From IOR16 sp963521065 (GTDB lineage: Bacteria > Bacillota > Clostridia > Peptostreptococcales > Anaerovoracaceae): 64,000 bases of DNA. Both the position numbers and the translations under genes were made by a program. The notes beneath the pieces are model-generated. The model had not been told where the DNA came from and searched no databases. It saw nothing but the letters and a program-made list of their open reading frames with translations. The stretch covers positions 124,001-188,000 of the forward strand of contig CAUQTI010000003.1 in the NCBI GenBank assembly GCA_963521065.1. Direction: 5' to 3'. This document shows, piece by piece, positions 51,160-60,383 of this stretch (positions are counted from its first letter, which is position 1; each line of letters opens with the position of its first letter).

Positions 51160-51690
51160 TTATATTTTTTCACCCTTTTTAGGTGCTATAATCATAATCA
51201 TACTTCTTCCGTCAAGTGTAGGTGCCTTTTCAATCTCACCCACCTCTTTTATCATTTCTGCAAAGCCTTCAAGCACTGCGATGCCGTCTTCCTTATATTT
51301 TTGCTGCCGGCCTTTAAATCGAATGCTTGCTTTTACCTTATTTCCATCAGATAAAAACTTATATGCATTTCTACCCTTAAGCTGCAAATCATGCTCCTCT
51401 ATTTTAACGGACAGCCTCACTTCTTTCAAAGCTACAATCTTCTGATTTTTCTTTGCTTCTTTCTTTTTCTTTTCCTGTTCATAAATCATTTTATTATAAT
51501 CAGCTATTTTACAAATCGGCGGGACCACATTCCCTGAAATTTGTATTAAATCCAATTCTTTTTCATCCGCCAGTTCCAAGCCCTTTGAAAGCTCCACAAT
51601 TCCCAGCATAGCTCCGTCTGCGTCAATCAGCCTGATTTCTTTGTCCTTTATTTCCTCATTAATCAATAATTCATTCTTTTTATGGTTAAT
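51160..51690 (-). CDS. infC: Translation initiation factor IF-3, ATT start
   Basis: 176 residues. Two IF-3 halves: LLINEEIKDKEIRLIDADG...ICKIADYNKMIYEQ, a basic linker (EKKKKEAKKNQK), then LKEVRLSVKIEEHDLQLKGRNAYKFLSDGNKVKASIRFKGR. An ATT at 51690 has GGAGGTG 6 bp upstream and fits the rare start used by infC for self-control; the ATG at 51705 lies in that ribosome site. rpmI and rplT do not follow, so this may be a lone or extra infC. Confidence 0.93.
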   Translation of the reverse strand: MNHKKNELLINEEIKDKEIRLIDADGAMLGIVELSKGLELADEKELDLIQISGNVVPPICKIADYNKMIYEQEKKKKEAKKNQKIVALKEVRLSVKIEEHDLQLKGRNAYKFLSDGNKVKASIRFKGRQQKYKEDGIAVLEGFAEMIKEVGEIEKAPTLDGRSMIMIIAPKKGEKI

Positions 51691-51848
51691 AGCAAACACC
51701 TCCACTACTTTTTATAAACGGTTTGACCGCTTATCTCAATCACTCAAAAATAACTTAGAAAAGTTATGACAGCCATAAATCTGAATAAGCAGACATAGAT
51801 TGCCGTACCTTCATACATGACGCTCTCTTAAACTTTTCTCATATAAAT

Positions 51849-51874
51849 AAAAGTGGATTATTGAATCCACTTTT
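51849..51874 (-). terminator. Terminator after the zinc-ribbon gene
   Basis: AAAAGTGGATT pairs perfectly with AATCCACTTTT. The stretch from here to infC (about 150 bp) is its leader, where no further motif was identified. Confidence 0.75.
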
Positions 51875-51894
51875 ATTGTAAAATAACAATTCTA

Positions 51895-52068
51895 TTAATA
51901 TCTATTTCCGCTCGGTCTTCTATTTTTTTGCTGTTTTCTTTGTTTTCTGCAAGAAGGGCATCTCTGAGGTTCATTCTCAAATCCTTTTTCCTTATAAAAT
52001 GCCTGCTCATTTTCAGTAAATACGAAATCGCTTCCGCAATCTTTACATGCAATTGTCTTATCTGCCAT
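51895..52068 (-). CDS. Zinc-ribbon protein (57 residues)
   Basis: Reads MADKTIACKDCGSDFVFT, then EQAFYKEKGFENEPQRCPSCRKQRK and a basic Arg/Gln/Asn tail. Two CxxC pairs (CKDC, CPSC) make a zf-trcl-type zinc ribbon found widely in Firmicutes. ATG with AAAGGAG. It lies in another frame than the longer shadow frame at 51873-52073. Role unknown, probably nucleic-acid binding. Confidence 0.88.
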   Translation of the reverse strand: MADKTIACKDCGSDFVFTENEQAFYKEKGFENEPQRCPSCRKQRKQQKNRRPSGNRY

Positions 52069-52360
52069 ACCATTATCTCCTTTGGTCTCGTTGGGATTTC
52101 AAAATCAGAAACATCTCTCTAAATAAATCAAAGAAGTGTATCACAGATTAATAATCCATAATCAATAACTTTCTATCTAATTATTTAATTGTAATACAGC
52201 CTCTCAAATTAATCAAGCAAAATTTGCAAAATATTTATATTTTTTACGACATTTATTAAAAACTTGTAAGCCCTATCAGGCGATTGCTTTGACTTATAAA
52301 AACATTCACGAGAAAAGCAAAATACCTCCGCAAATCCGATTGAAAGACACTTCGTTTATT
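52069..52360. other. Intergenic, no clear feature
   Basis: AT-rich sequence between the zinc-ribbon gene and the nucleoside transporter operon. It must hold the zinc-ribbon promoter (minus strand) and the end of the transporter transcript, but no strong hairpin or consensus promoter was recognised. Confidence 0.4.
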
Positions 52361-53287
52361 TCAGCGTTCCTCTCTAAAATAAGAAACACCCAAATCCGCA
52401 GGGTTCATATCTTCTTTTCTATTTTTTCTGGTGCTTATGATTACAATTAAAATAGTCGCTGCATAAGGGAGCATGTCTACCAAATACTGTGAAATATGAA
52501 TCCCCATGCTTTGCAGACGCAGGCCTAAAATATTCAAGCCCCCGAATACAAGCGCTCCAACAAGTGCCTTCCACGGCTTCCATGATGCAAAAATAACCAA
52601 AGCAACCGCAATCCAGCCTCTCCCGGCCACCACGTTTTCCTGCCACACAGGGACGGTCACAAGAGACATATAGGCGCCGCCCAGGCCGCACATAGCACCT
52701 CCTGCGATGATGTGTGCATACTTGTAAAAAGAAACGTTAATCCCAGAAGCATCTGCAGCGCCGGCATTCTCGCCGACAGCACGCAAATTTAGACCCATTT
52801 TTGTATAGTTTAAGTAAACAGCTACTGCAACCACCAAAAGATATCCCACATAAACCAAAATATCCTGACGGAATAAAATCGGTCCTAAGATCGGAATTTG
52901 AGAAAGTCCCGGAATTGCAATCTTTGCTGACAATGCTTTGATTCCGGCAGGTGCCGCCGTTCCCATAAAGCTCTCACCCACGAAGCTTGAAAATCCGGTT
53001 CCGAAAATCGTAAGGGTAAGTCCTGTGACGACCTGATTTGCCATGAGTGAAACGGTTAAAATTGCATAAATTGCAGCACCGGCCGCACCAGCAATCAAGC
53101 TCGCGAGCAGAGCAATATATGGATTTCCCGTATGCAGTCCTGCTGAAAACCCCATGACTGCTCCGATCAGCATCATTCCCTCTACACCTAAATTCAAATT
53201 CCCGGCTTTTTCTGTAATCAATTCCCCAAGTGTCGCATAAAGCAACGGCATTGCCGCACCTACTGCAGCAATTAAAAATGGCGTCAT
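52361..53287 (-). CDS. Nucleoside ABC transporter permease 2 (BMP type)
   Basis: 308 residues with about eight membrane segments; TLGELITEKAGNLNLGVEGMM and GENAGAADASGINV are typical of YufQ/NupQ-type permeases. The ATG follows the stop of the first permease gene at once. Purine nucleoside uptake is supported by xpt in the same operon. Confidence 0.92.
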   Translation of the reverse strand: MTPFLIAAVGAAMPLLYATLGELITEKAGNLNLGVEGMMLIGAVMGFSAGLHTGNPYIALLASLIAGAAGAAIYAILTVSLMANQVVTGLTLTIFGTGFSSFVGESFMGTAAPAGIKALSAKIAIPGLSQIPILGPILFRQDILVYVGYLLVVAVAVYLNYTKMGLNLRAVGENAGAADASGINVSFYKYAHIIAGGAMCGLGGAYMSLVTVPVWQENVVAGRGWIAVALVIFASWKPWKALVGALVFGGLNILGLRLQSMGIHISQYLVDMLPYAATILIVIISTRKNRKEDMNPADLGVSYFREER

Positions 53288-54367
53288 CTATGCCACCTCC
53301 TTTATTGCTGTTTTGTCTGACTTCGCAAGAGAAACTTTATATTGCAGGAAAAATTCGCTTCCTAAGACGAAAAATAAAATAATTCCTTGAATCATATCCG
53401 CAACGGATGCCGGCACTTGCATCGCAATCTGCAAATAAGCGCCACCTTGCAGAAGTCCTGCAAATACAATACACACAATCAAGACGACAGGTGCGGACAG
53501 ACGAGAAAGCCACGTCGTAATAATTGCAGTAAATCCATAATTATTAGAAATATTTGCAGTCAGGGTTTTTTCAATTGCGGAAGCTTGAATCATTCCGGTC
53601 AGACCGCACAAGCCGCCGGATACGAGCATCGCTATAATGATAATGGATTTTATATTCATCCCTGCGTACCTTGCGGTTTCCAAGCTTTCCCCGACAACCG
53701 TAATCTCATATCCTTTTTTTGTATGATTGATAAAGAGGTAAATCACAGCAACTAAAATCAGTGCAATCACCCATCCTATATGCACACCAAACAACTTTGG
53801 CAAAACCGCATTGTCTGAAAAGGTTGCGATTCTTGGAAAACCTTGAGAAGCAGGGTCTTTCCACGGCCCAAACTGCAAGTAAGTTACCCATTTAATTGCA
53901 ATGTAGTTCATCATCAGGGTGAAAATGGTTTCATTCGTATTGAATTTTGCTTTGAAGTAGGCTGGAATAAATGCCCATATTCCTCCAAATATTATCGCGA
54001 CCACCATCATGCAAAAGAGCATAATTGCCATTGGAAGCGTATTTGGTAAGTGCAATGCAACCAAGGTAGCGCCGAACGCTCCCATCATGATTTGTCCTTC
54101 TCCGCCGATATTCCAAAATTTCATTTTAAATGCAACGAGGATTCCGAGAGAGGTCACGACAAGCGGTATTGCTTTTACCGCAGTCTGCTGGATTCTCATC
54201 TGTGTTCCGAAAGCCCCCAGGATAATTTCCTGAAATACCTGAATTGGATTAAAGCCCATAACCGCCAGCACAAGACCAGCGCAGACGATGGAGCACAAGA
54301 TTGCGCCAATCCGAATAACAGATTCTCTATTTTTCGGAAGCTCCGCTCTTTTATTTACTTTCAGCAT
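53288..54367 (-). CDS. Nucleoside ABC transporter permease 1 (BMP type)
   Basis: 359 residues from the ATG at 54367 (GGAGG 9 bp upstream; ATG 54373 is too close). LGILVAFKMKFWNIGGEGQIMMGAFGA and TVVGESLETARYAGMN mark the YufP/NupP family. The gene overlaps the ATPase gene end by 17 bp. Confidence 0.92.
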   Translation of the reverse strand: MLKVNKRAELPKNRESVIRIGAILCSIVCAGLVLAVMGFNPIQVFQEIILGAFGTQMRIQQTAVKAIPLVVTSLGILVAFKMKFWNIGGEGQIMMGAFGATLVALHLPNTLPMAIMLFCMMVVAIIFGGIWAFIPAYFKAKFNTNETIFTLMMNYIAIKWVTYLQFGPWKDPASQGFPRIATFSDNAVLPKLFGVHIGWVIALILVAVIYLFINHTKKGYEITVVGESLETARYAGMNIKSIIIIAMLVSGGLCGLTGMIQASAIEKTLTANISNNYGFTAIITTWLSRLSAPVVLIVCIVFAGLLQGGAYLQIAMQVPASVADMIQGIILFFVLGSEFFLQYKVSLAKSDKTAIKEVA

Positions 54368-55889
54368 GCGCATCTGCCTCCTTTTCTAACGAACCACCTG
54401 TCATAAGAAGTCCAACTTCTTCCTTCGTTACTTTGTCCGTATCCACAATACCAGTAATTTTACCGTTGCAAAGTACCATAACTCGGTCGCAAAGCTCCAT
54501 TAAAACATCCAAATCTTCTCCGATAAAAAGAACGCCTACGCCTTTCTCTTTCTGCTCATTCAATAAATCATAGATTTTATAAGAGGCACCGATGTCCAGC
54601 CCTCTCACAGCATACGCCGTAATTAGCACCTTCGGCTCTGAATCAATTTCCCTGCCAAGAAGAACTTTTTGGATATTCCCTCCCGAAAGCTTTTTTACCT
54701 CTGTATAAATGCTTGGTGTCTGAATATCAAGCCGCTGTACAATCTGATCTGCTTTAGCTGTACTTTCTTCTCTTTTTAAGAAAAACCCAGGCTGCTTCTG
54801 ATAGTCCTTAAGAATAATGTTATGCACAATATCCATCGTGCCCACTAGTCCCATTCCTAAGCGGTCTTCTGGAATAAATCCCATACGAATTCCCAGCTGA
54901 ATAATATCTCTCGGCGTTTTTCCCACAATATTTTCTTCTTCAAAGAAAATGCGCCCTTTATCCGCTTTAACAAGTCCTGCAAGTGTTTCGCAAAGCTCTT
55001 TCTGGCCGCTTCCGGCAACACCGGCAACGCCTAAAATTTCACCGCCGTACAGGGAGAAGCTCACTTCATCCAGCGCATTCTTTTTTTCCTGATTCACGAC
55101 ACGCAGGTTGTCCACCTCAAGCAGAACTTTTTTATTTTCTATTTCTTTTTTTTCAATCGACAGGCTCACTTTCTTGCCTACCATCATTTCAATTAAATTC
55201 GAAACCTCGACATTTGAAGTTTCAACGGTCTCCACCGATTTCCCTTTTCGTAACACGGTAATCCGGTCACTGATTTCCATGACTTCATTCAGCTTATGCG
55301 TAATAATCACCACCGCACAGCCCTTATCCCTCATATTGCGGATAATCTGAAATAACCGCTTAATTTCCTGCGGCGTCAAAACGGCGGTCGGTTCATCCAT
55401 AATAAGTATTTTTGCTCCCCGATAGAGCACTTTAATAATTTCAAGGGTCTGTTTTTCCCCCACAGACATATCATATACTTTTTTTTCAGGGTCAATATCA
55501 AGTCCATAACGGTCTGAAATCTCTTTAATCTTACGGCTAAGCTCTTTTCCGTTTGTAAAAAAACCGCCTTTTTCACCCAAAATAATATTTTCTTTTGCAC
55601 TTAATACTTCTACCAATTTAAAATGCTGATGAATCATGCCGATTCCCAGCGCAATTGAGTCCTTCGGTGATGTGAAGTGAACCTCGTTATTATAAATAGA
55701 AATAGAACCGCTGTCGGGAGTATAAATTCCCGACAGCATGTTCATTAACGTACTTTTACCTGCTCCGTTTTCTCCGAGCAAGGCATGTACTTCTCCTTCA
55801 TATACAATTAGGTTCACATCTTCGTTTGCTCTCACATCCCCAAATGTTTTTGAAATATCTCGCATTTGAATTGCGATTTCCCGCTTCAT
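54351..55889 (-). CDS. Nucleoside ABC transporter ATPase (two NBDs)
   Basis: 512 residues. First domain Walker A GENGAGKST, signature MSVGEKQTLEI, Walker B ILIMDEPTAVL. Second domain has GVAGSGQKEL in place of Walker A, LSGGNIQKV and ITAYAVRGLDIGA in place of the usual Walker B, as in sugar/nucleoside-type tandem ATPases with a degenerate second half. ATG 55889 with GGAGGGC. Confidence 0.93.
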   Translation of the reverse strand: MKREIAIQMRDISKTFGDVRANEDVNLIVYEGEVHALLGENGAGKSTLMNMLSGIYTPDSGSISIYNNEVHFTSPKDSIALGIGMIHQHFKLVEVLSAKENIILGEKGGFFTNGKELSRKIKEISDRYGLDIDPEKKVYDMSVGEKQTLEIIKVLYRGAKILIMDEPTAVLTPQEIKRLFQIIRNMRDKGCAVVIITHKLNEVMEISDRITVLRKGKSVETVETSNVEVSNLIEMMVGKKVSLSIEKKEIENKKVLLEVDNLRVVNQEKKNALDEVSFSLYGGEILGVAGVAGSGQKELCETLAGLVKADKGRIFFEEENIVGKTPRDIIQLGIRMGFIPEDRLGMGLVGTMDIVHNIILKDYQKQPGFFLKREESTAKADQIVQRLDIQTPSIYTEVKKLSGGNIQKVLLGREIDSEPKVLITAYAVRGLDIGASYKIYDLLNEQKEKGVGVLFIGEDLDVLMELCDRVMVLCNGKITGIVDTDKVTKEEVGLLMTGGSLEKEADAHAESK

Positions 55890-55937
55890 AAAAAGCCCTC
55901 CGATGTGTTCTATCAAAACAGAAAGTATCTTTGTTGA

Positions 55938-57059
55938 TTATTGCCCGACTGCACCCTTGACAAGCTTCGTCATAGCGGTATCCGGTTTAGAAATTCCCCA
56001 GATTGCATCGCGTTCCAAAGAAGTTCCTGCCGGAATCATAACGCTTCCGTCATTATACAGTACGTCCTTGTCTCCTGCAGAGAAAACATTAAGCTCTCCT
56101 GCTTCAATCTTAGCTTGAACTTCCTCAACCTTTGCCTTTGCTTCCGCGGAAACATTGTCAGTCATCGGTGCAAGCTGCACATAGCCGTCAGCCATTGTAC
56201 CATAATAGGATTCCGGAGTCCACTTTCCATCCATGATTTTCTGAATCTGGTCAATGTAATACGCACCGTGGTTCCATACCGGTGCAGTTAGGTATGCACC
56301 CGGAGCAGCCTCACTGCTGTCCATGTTGTAGCCGATTGCATAAGCGCCCACTGTTTCAGCGGCAATCTGCGGTCCCGCAGTATCACAGTGCTGTGCGATT
56401 ACATCGCAGCCCTGATCAAGCAAGGCTTCTGCCGCTGCTTTTTCCTGCGCCGGATCATGCCAATTGTTTGTATAGATTACCTTTACTTCAACATCTGGAT
56501 TGACAGACTGTGCACCCAAAGTAAATGCATTGATACCGATAATCAGTTCCGTGTAAGGGAATGCTGCAACGTATCCAAGCTTATTGCTCTTAGTTGTCAT
56601 TCCGGCAATGATACCGGAAAGGTATCTCGGCTGTTCCATTGCGCCGAAATAATTTCCAAAGTTCGTGTCGTTCATTTTATTTCCGGAGAAGTGAAGGAAT
56701 TTGATATCCGGATATTCTTTTGCAAGCTCTTCAATCGGATTCATGAAACCATAGCTGGTTGCAACGATTACAGTCGCGCCCTGGTCCATCAGGTTGATTG
56801 CAGCATTTTTTACAGCTTGAGATTCTTCTTTTACGCTCTCCATTTTTAAAGTCTTAACTTTTCCTGCAAAATGCTCCTCAAGGGCTTTTCTGCCGTTGTC
56901 CTGTGCTTCTGAAAATCCGCCGTCACTTGCCGGTCCCACATAAATAAAGCCGACAGTCAACACGTCATCTCCGCCTTCTTTTTCCGTTTCTTTTCCACAG
57001 CCGGAAAAAGCACCCAGTGCAAGCACAAGAACCATTAACAGTGCCAAAATTCTTTTCAT
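55938..57059 (-). CDS. BMP-family nucleoside-binding lipoprotein
   Basis: 373 residues, lipobox FSGC near residue 21. VGFIYVGPASDGGFSEAQDNGRKALEE, IVATSYGFMNP and GAYAIGYNMDSSEAAPGAYLTAPVWNHGAYY are Bmp/TmpC features. Captures nucleosides outside the cell for the following ATPase and permeases. ATG with AAGGAGAACG. Confidence 0.93.
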   Translation of the reverse strand: MKRILALLMVLVLALGAFSGCGKETEKEGGDDVLTVGFIYVGPASDGGFSEAQDNGRKALEEHFAGKVKTLKMESVKEESQAVKNAAINLMDQGATVIVATSYGFMNPIEELAKEYPDIKFLHFSGNKMNDTNFGNYFGAMEQPRYLSGIIAGMTTKSNKLGYVAAFPYTELIIGINAFTLGAQSVNPDVEVKVIYTNNWHDPAQEKAAAEALLDQGCDVIAQHCDTAGPQIAAETVGAYAIGYNMDSSEAAPGAYLTAPVWNHGAYYIDQIQKIMDGKWTPESYYGTMADGYVQLAPMTDNVSAEAKAKVEEVQAKIEAGELNVFSAGDKDVLYNDGSVMIPAGTSLERDAIWGISKPDTAMTKLVKGAVGQ

Positions 57060-57105
57060 TTTCGTTCTCCTTCTTTCATTCTCTTTCGTTAATTTGTTTT
57101 TCTGA

Positions 57106-57678
57106 TTAAAGAAATTCTATGTTACCGTCCTGAATGGACTTTATAACCGCAAGAGATTCTACACGATAGCCTTCTTTCCTAAGCTTTGAACCGCCGCCTT
57201 GAAATTGTTTTTCAATGACAGCTCCAATCCCGACAACTTCGCCTCCGGCCTGCTTTACCAAATCCGCCATCCCGAACGCAGCCTCGCCATGTGCTAAAAA
57301 ATCATCCAAAATCAATACCCTGTCGCCTTCTTCAAGATACCGCTTTGCGACCCTTGCAATGGAAACGGTTCCTTTCGTGAACGACCTGACCTCTGAGCCA
57401 TAAAATTCATCCGTCATCGTACTCGGTGCCGTCTTTTTTGCAAATACGACGGGAAGGTTCCCAAAATGCATCGCTGTAATACAAGCAATTGCAATTCCTG
57501 AAGCTTCAATCGTCAAAATCTTGTTCACGTTTTGACTGCCGAAAAGGCGCTTAAATTCTTGTCCAATTTGATCCAAAAGTGCCACATCAATCTGATGATT
57601 TAAAAAAGAGTCTACCCTCAATATCTCCGTACCGATTCCGACTCCATCCTGTCTGATTCTATCTTCTAAAAGCTGCAT
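57106..57678 (-). CDS. xpt: Xanthine phosphoribosyltransferase
   Basis: 190 residues. ILTIEASGIAIACITAM (PP-loop), VLILDDFLAHGEAA (PRPP loop) and a C-terminal substrate lid match Xpt. Turns xanthine and PRPP to XMP. Leads an operon with the BMP transporter 46 bp downstream. AAAGGTGAT before ATG. No purine riboswitch was seen in its leader. Confidence 0.95.
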   Translation of the reverse strand: MQLLEDRIRQDGVGIGTEILRVDSFLNHQIDVALLDQIGQEFKRLFGSQNVNKILTIEASGIAIACITAMHFGNLPVVFAKKTAPSTMTDEFYGSEVRSFTKGTVSIARVAKRYLEEGDRVLILDDFLAHGEAAFGMADLVKQAGGEVVGIGAVIEKQFQGGGSKLRKEGYRVESLAVIKSIQDGNIEFL

Positions 57679-57844
57679 GTCTTATCACCTTTCTTTACTG
57701 CAAACCTTACCTGTTATTATAATGAATCCAATGCCATCTCGTAAATAGCTTTCTCAAAATTTCAGAATAAATTCCTTCATAAAAACCAATAAATGGGCTT
57801 ATTCCCGAACAATAATCTACAATATCCGCCTAATTATCCGCATA

Positions 57845-58330
57845 TTATAGATTTTCTTCCAAAAGATTTCGGTTCATATATGCATCGTAACGCATCTGCT
57901 GCGCATCGCGTGTAAATGGCATTCCATACTGATAACAATCTACCACATCTGCATCTTTTACAATTTCTTCAATCCAACTTCCTATTTTCGATTTTTTGCT
58001 GTGATTTTTAACCGCCAAAGAAATCATTTCTATTTCTTTTGCTGAAAACAAATCCAGCTCTGATAAAAATTGTTTTACCGGCTGGTAGCCTTTCTCCGCA
58101 TGCCCCGCCTGTTTCCCGGTTAGAATCCTCCCAAAATCGTGTACGCTGCACGCACAGGCAGCAAGCTCCGTATCCTCTCCTCGTTCTTCTGCCATCAAAA
58201 ATCCCAAGCGAGCGCAGCTGGCCATATGTACGCGTTCCCAATCCAGACTCTGATCCCGTTCCTCTGTCTTTTGTTCCTGCTCGTCTATTACACGCAACAA
58301 TGCACTTTGTAACTTTAAAATCCGATTCAC
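57845..58330 (-). CDS. HD-domain phosphohydrolase
   Basis: 161 residues starting at GTG 58330 (GAGGAG site). WERVHMASCARLGFLMAEERG, CSVHDFGRI, VKNHSKKSK and VKDADVVD are the H...HD...D metal-site pattern. A single small HD domain; substrate unknown. The stop codon of the acetyltransferase gene directly precedes it, so the two form an operon. Confidence 0.8.
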   Translation of the reverse strand: MNRILKLQSALLRVIDEQEQKTEERDQSLDWERVHMASCARLGFLMAEERGEDTELAACACSVHDFGRILTGKQAGHAEKGYQPVKQFLSELDLFSAKEIEMISLAVKNHSKKSKIGSWIEEIVKDADVVDCYQYGMPFTRDAQQMRYDAYMNRNLLEENL

Positions 58331-58990
58331 TTATATCCACTCCTCTGCTTTTTGCACGATACTTTGTATGTCATTAAATAGTTTGCATGAATGATATCCA
58401 TCTGCTACGGCATGGTTTACAAAAACAGAAAGCGGAATTTCAACCTTTCCTTCTTTCTCCAGATATTTCCCAAAGGTGATTACCGGAAAATACATATGAG
58501 GTTCTGTAAAGGTATCACAGCTGTAATTCGTAAAGTGCAGCCAGGGCACCCCTGAAATCGGGCAAAAATTCTGCGGTTTATCCGGTTTTGCCTTAATTCC
58601 TTTTCTTTTTCCGTAACGCACAATATCCTCTTCCGCATTTCGATAAAATACAGAAAATTCAGAATCAAATTCCGTCCAGATATCGGAGAAAGTCTGATCG
58701 TCCTCATGAAAAATGGTATAAGAGGGATGAAGAAAATCCCAGTATCCAAGCCTTCCCTCCCTGTCTATTTGCATCCTAAATTCTTTATTTTGGTTGATTC
58801 CCATCATAACAGCATAGATAAAAGTGGGGTAAAAACGAAGTTTTTTTTCTTTCATCCTTTTATGTAATACACTCACGTCAAGATTTGCAGTCAAATTATA
58901 ATTGGTACGAACGAGACTTGTATAATACTCAAAATGTTCACGCCGTTCATATTTTTCCATATTTACCAGATGAAATCCCGCCTCTTTCAT
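58331..58990 (-). CDS. CatA-like (chloramphenicol-type) acetyltransferase
   Basis: 219 residues, the normal trimeric CAT length. RREHFEYYTS at the N-terminus, SGVPWLHFT in the middle, and the catalytic His in VNHAVADGYHSCKLFND (consensus HHAVCDGFH). The Cys of the classic motif is Ala and the first His is Asn, so it is a divergent member whose action on chloramphenicol is uncertain. ATG with AAAGGAGC. Confidence 0.85.
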   Translation of the reverse strand: MKEAGFHLVNMEKYERREHFEYYTSLVRTNYNLTANLDVSVLHKRMKEKKLRFYPTFIYAVMMGINQNKEFRMQIDREGRLGYWDFLHPSYTIFHEDDQTFSDIWTEFDSEFSVFYRNAEEDIVRYGKRKGIKAKPDKPQNFCPISGVPWLHFTNYSCDTFTEPHMYFPVITFGKYLEKEGKVEIPLSVFVNHAVADGYHSCKLFNDIQSIVQKAEEWI

Positions 58991-59134
58991 GCAAAGCTCC
59001 TTTAATTTTTAAAATACACGCTTCAATGATTTCTCTATATTGTAGCAGATTTTTGACAAGAATGCATTTCCTATTCAATAAAAAGACAGAAATACATAAC
59101 GGTTGACTTTTGTTTGTATACAGACTATTCTATT

Positions 59135-59140
59135 TATAAT
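59135..59140 (+). promoter_or_regulatory. -10 of the TPP-controlled operon
   Basis: TATAAT about 10 bases before the riboswitch. Confidence 0.55.
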
Positions 59141-59151
59141 ACAAATACTCG

Positions 59152-59290
59152 ACAATGGGGAGCTGGATAAATCCGGCTGAGAGTGAAACTGACTGGTTTC
59201 TGACCCACAACCTGATTTGGATAATGCCAACGTAGGAATATATTGTTTTTCTAATTTCTGCGTAGGGTAACCCTTCGCAGTTTTTTTTAG
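59152..59290 (+). promoter_or_regulatory. TPP riboswitch (THI box) with terminator
   Basis: GGGGAGC...GGCTGAGAG (pyrimidine arm) and ACCCACAACCTGATTTGGAT with AATGCCAACGTAGG (pyrophosphate arm) are the conserved TPP aptamer parts. CTGCG...GGG / CCC...CGCAG with T8 (59258-59288) is the terminator. Thiamine pyrophosphate should switch off the transporter operon. Confidence 0.97.
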
Positions 59291-59326
59291 TGCATTTTAT
59301 CCATCGATAACAAAAAGGAGTGAATT

Positions 59327-59632
59327 ATGATGAATCAACCAGAAGCAAGCATTGCAATCCAAGTACTTCCTGACGTGGAAGGGGAAGAAGTCATCCGTGT
59401 CGTGGATGAAGTTATCGCATACATCAAATCAACCGGCTTAAACACTTATGTGGGTCCGTTTGAAACGACAATTGAAGGGGATTATGAAACCTTAATGCAG
59501 ATTGTAAAGGAATGCCAGCTGATCTGTATTCGTGCAGGCGCCCCAAGCGTCGCTTCCTATGTAAAGATTTTCTATAATCCAAATGCGGGGGTATGGAGCA
59601 TTGACAAGAAAGTTACAAAACATCACCAATAA
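59327..59632 (+). CDS. Thiamine-binding MTH1187/YkoF-like small protein
   Basis: 101 residues. IAIQVLPDVEGEEVIRVVDEVIAYIKSTGLNTYVGPFETTIEGDYETLMQIV is the MTH1187 fold pattern, whose members bind thiamine or its pyrimidine part. First gene after the TPP switch. ATG with AAGGAG 6 bp upstream. The permease gene starts inside its end. Confidence 0.9.
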   Translation: MMNQPEASIAIQVLPDVEGEEVIRVVDEVIAYIKSTGLNTYVGPFETTIEGDYETLMQIVKECQLICIRAGAPSVASYVKIFYNPNAGVWSIDKKVTKHHQ

Positions 59633-60383
59633 GCTTTACCCGGTTTCATTCATTGCACTGCTTCTCCTTTTATGGGAAGTACTTTGCAGATTAAAATTGG
59701 TTCCGGCTTTTATGCTGCCCTCACCCGAAAATGTCGTCAAGGCTTTCATTACCGATTTTCCGCTTCTTATGCAGCACTCGGTTACAACGTTTCAGGAAGC
59801 TGTGATTGGACTTTTTCTCAGTGTGGTTTTCGGCGTTTTTATCGCTGTACTTATGGACCGTTTTTCTGTTTTATATAAAGCGGTTCACCCGGTGCTCATA
59901 CTGACACAAACCATACCAACTATTGCGATAGCTCCGCTTCTTGTACTTTGGATGGGATTTGGAATTGCACCTAAAATCATGCTTATTTTTATCACCTGCT
60001 TTTTCCCGATTGCCATCAGTACATTGAGCGGGCTTCGTGCCGTCGATCCGGATTTGATTCGCTTAATGGAAAGCATGGGAGCAACGCCTGTGCAGATCTT
60101 ACTTCGTGTCAAGCTAAAAGCTGCAAGAGAATCTTTTTTTTCAGGACTGCGCGTTGCCGCTGCTTATTCTGTTGTCGGAGCAGTCATCTCTGAATGGCTC
60201 GGGGGGATGCAAGGGCTCGGTGTCTATATGACCCGTGTAAGAAAGTCTTATGCGTTTGACAAAATGTTTGCCGTTATTTTTTTAATCAGTGTTGTAAGCT
60301 TAATCGTTATGAAGCTTGTGGCGACGATTGAAAAAAAATCAATGCCATGGAAATACTTAAATAAAGGAGACAACTATAAATGA
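59601..60383 (+). CDS. Thiamine-precursor ABC permease (ThiX type)
   Basis: About 260 residues, six membrane segments, with the EAA loop LRAVDPDLIRLMESMGATPVQILLRVKL. Relatives import hydroxymethylpyrimidine-type precursors. A TTG at 59601 has GGGGG 8 bp upstream; an ATG at 59583 has no site. It overlaps the previous gene by 32 bp and the next by 4. Confidence 0.9.
   Translation: MTRKLQNITNKLYPVSFIALLLLLWEVLCRLKLVPAFMLPSPENVVKAFITDFPLLMQHSVTTFQEAVIGLFLSVVFGVFIAVLMDRFSVLYKAVHPVLILTQTIPTIAIAPLLVLWMGFGIAPKIMLIFITCFFPIAISTLSGLRAVDPDLIRLMESMGATPVQILLRVKLKAARESFFSGLRVAAAYSVVGAVISEWLGGMQGLGVYMTRVRKSYAFDKMFAVIFLISVVSLIVMKLVATIEKKSMPWKYLNKGDNYK

Noticed and set aside
51873..52073. 66-codon minus-strand frame
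   Set aside because: The shorter frame at 51895-52068 gives a clean zinc ribbon with two CxxC pairs and a proper ribosome site.
57679..57844. Purine riboswitch before xpt
   Set aside because: The expected aptamer core was looked for and not seen; only a TATAAT-like promoter is present.
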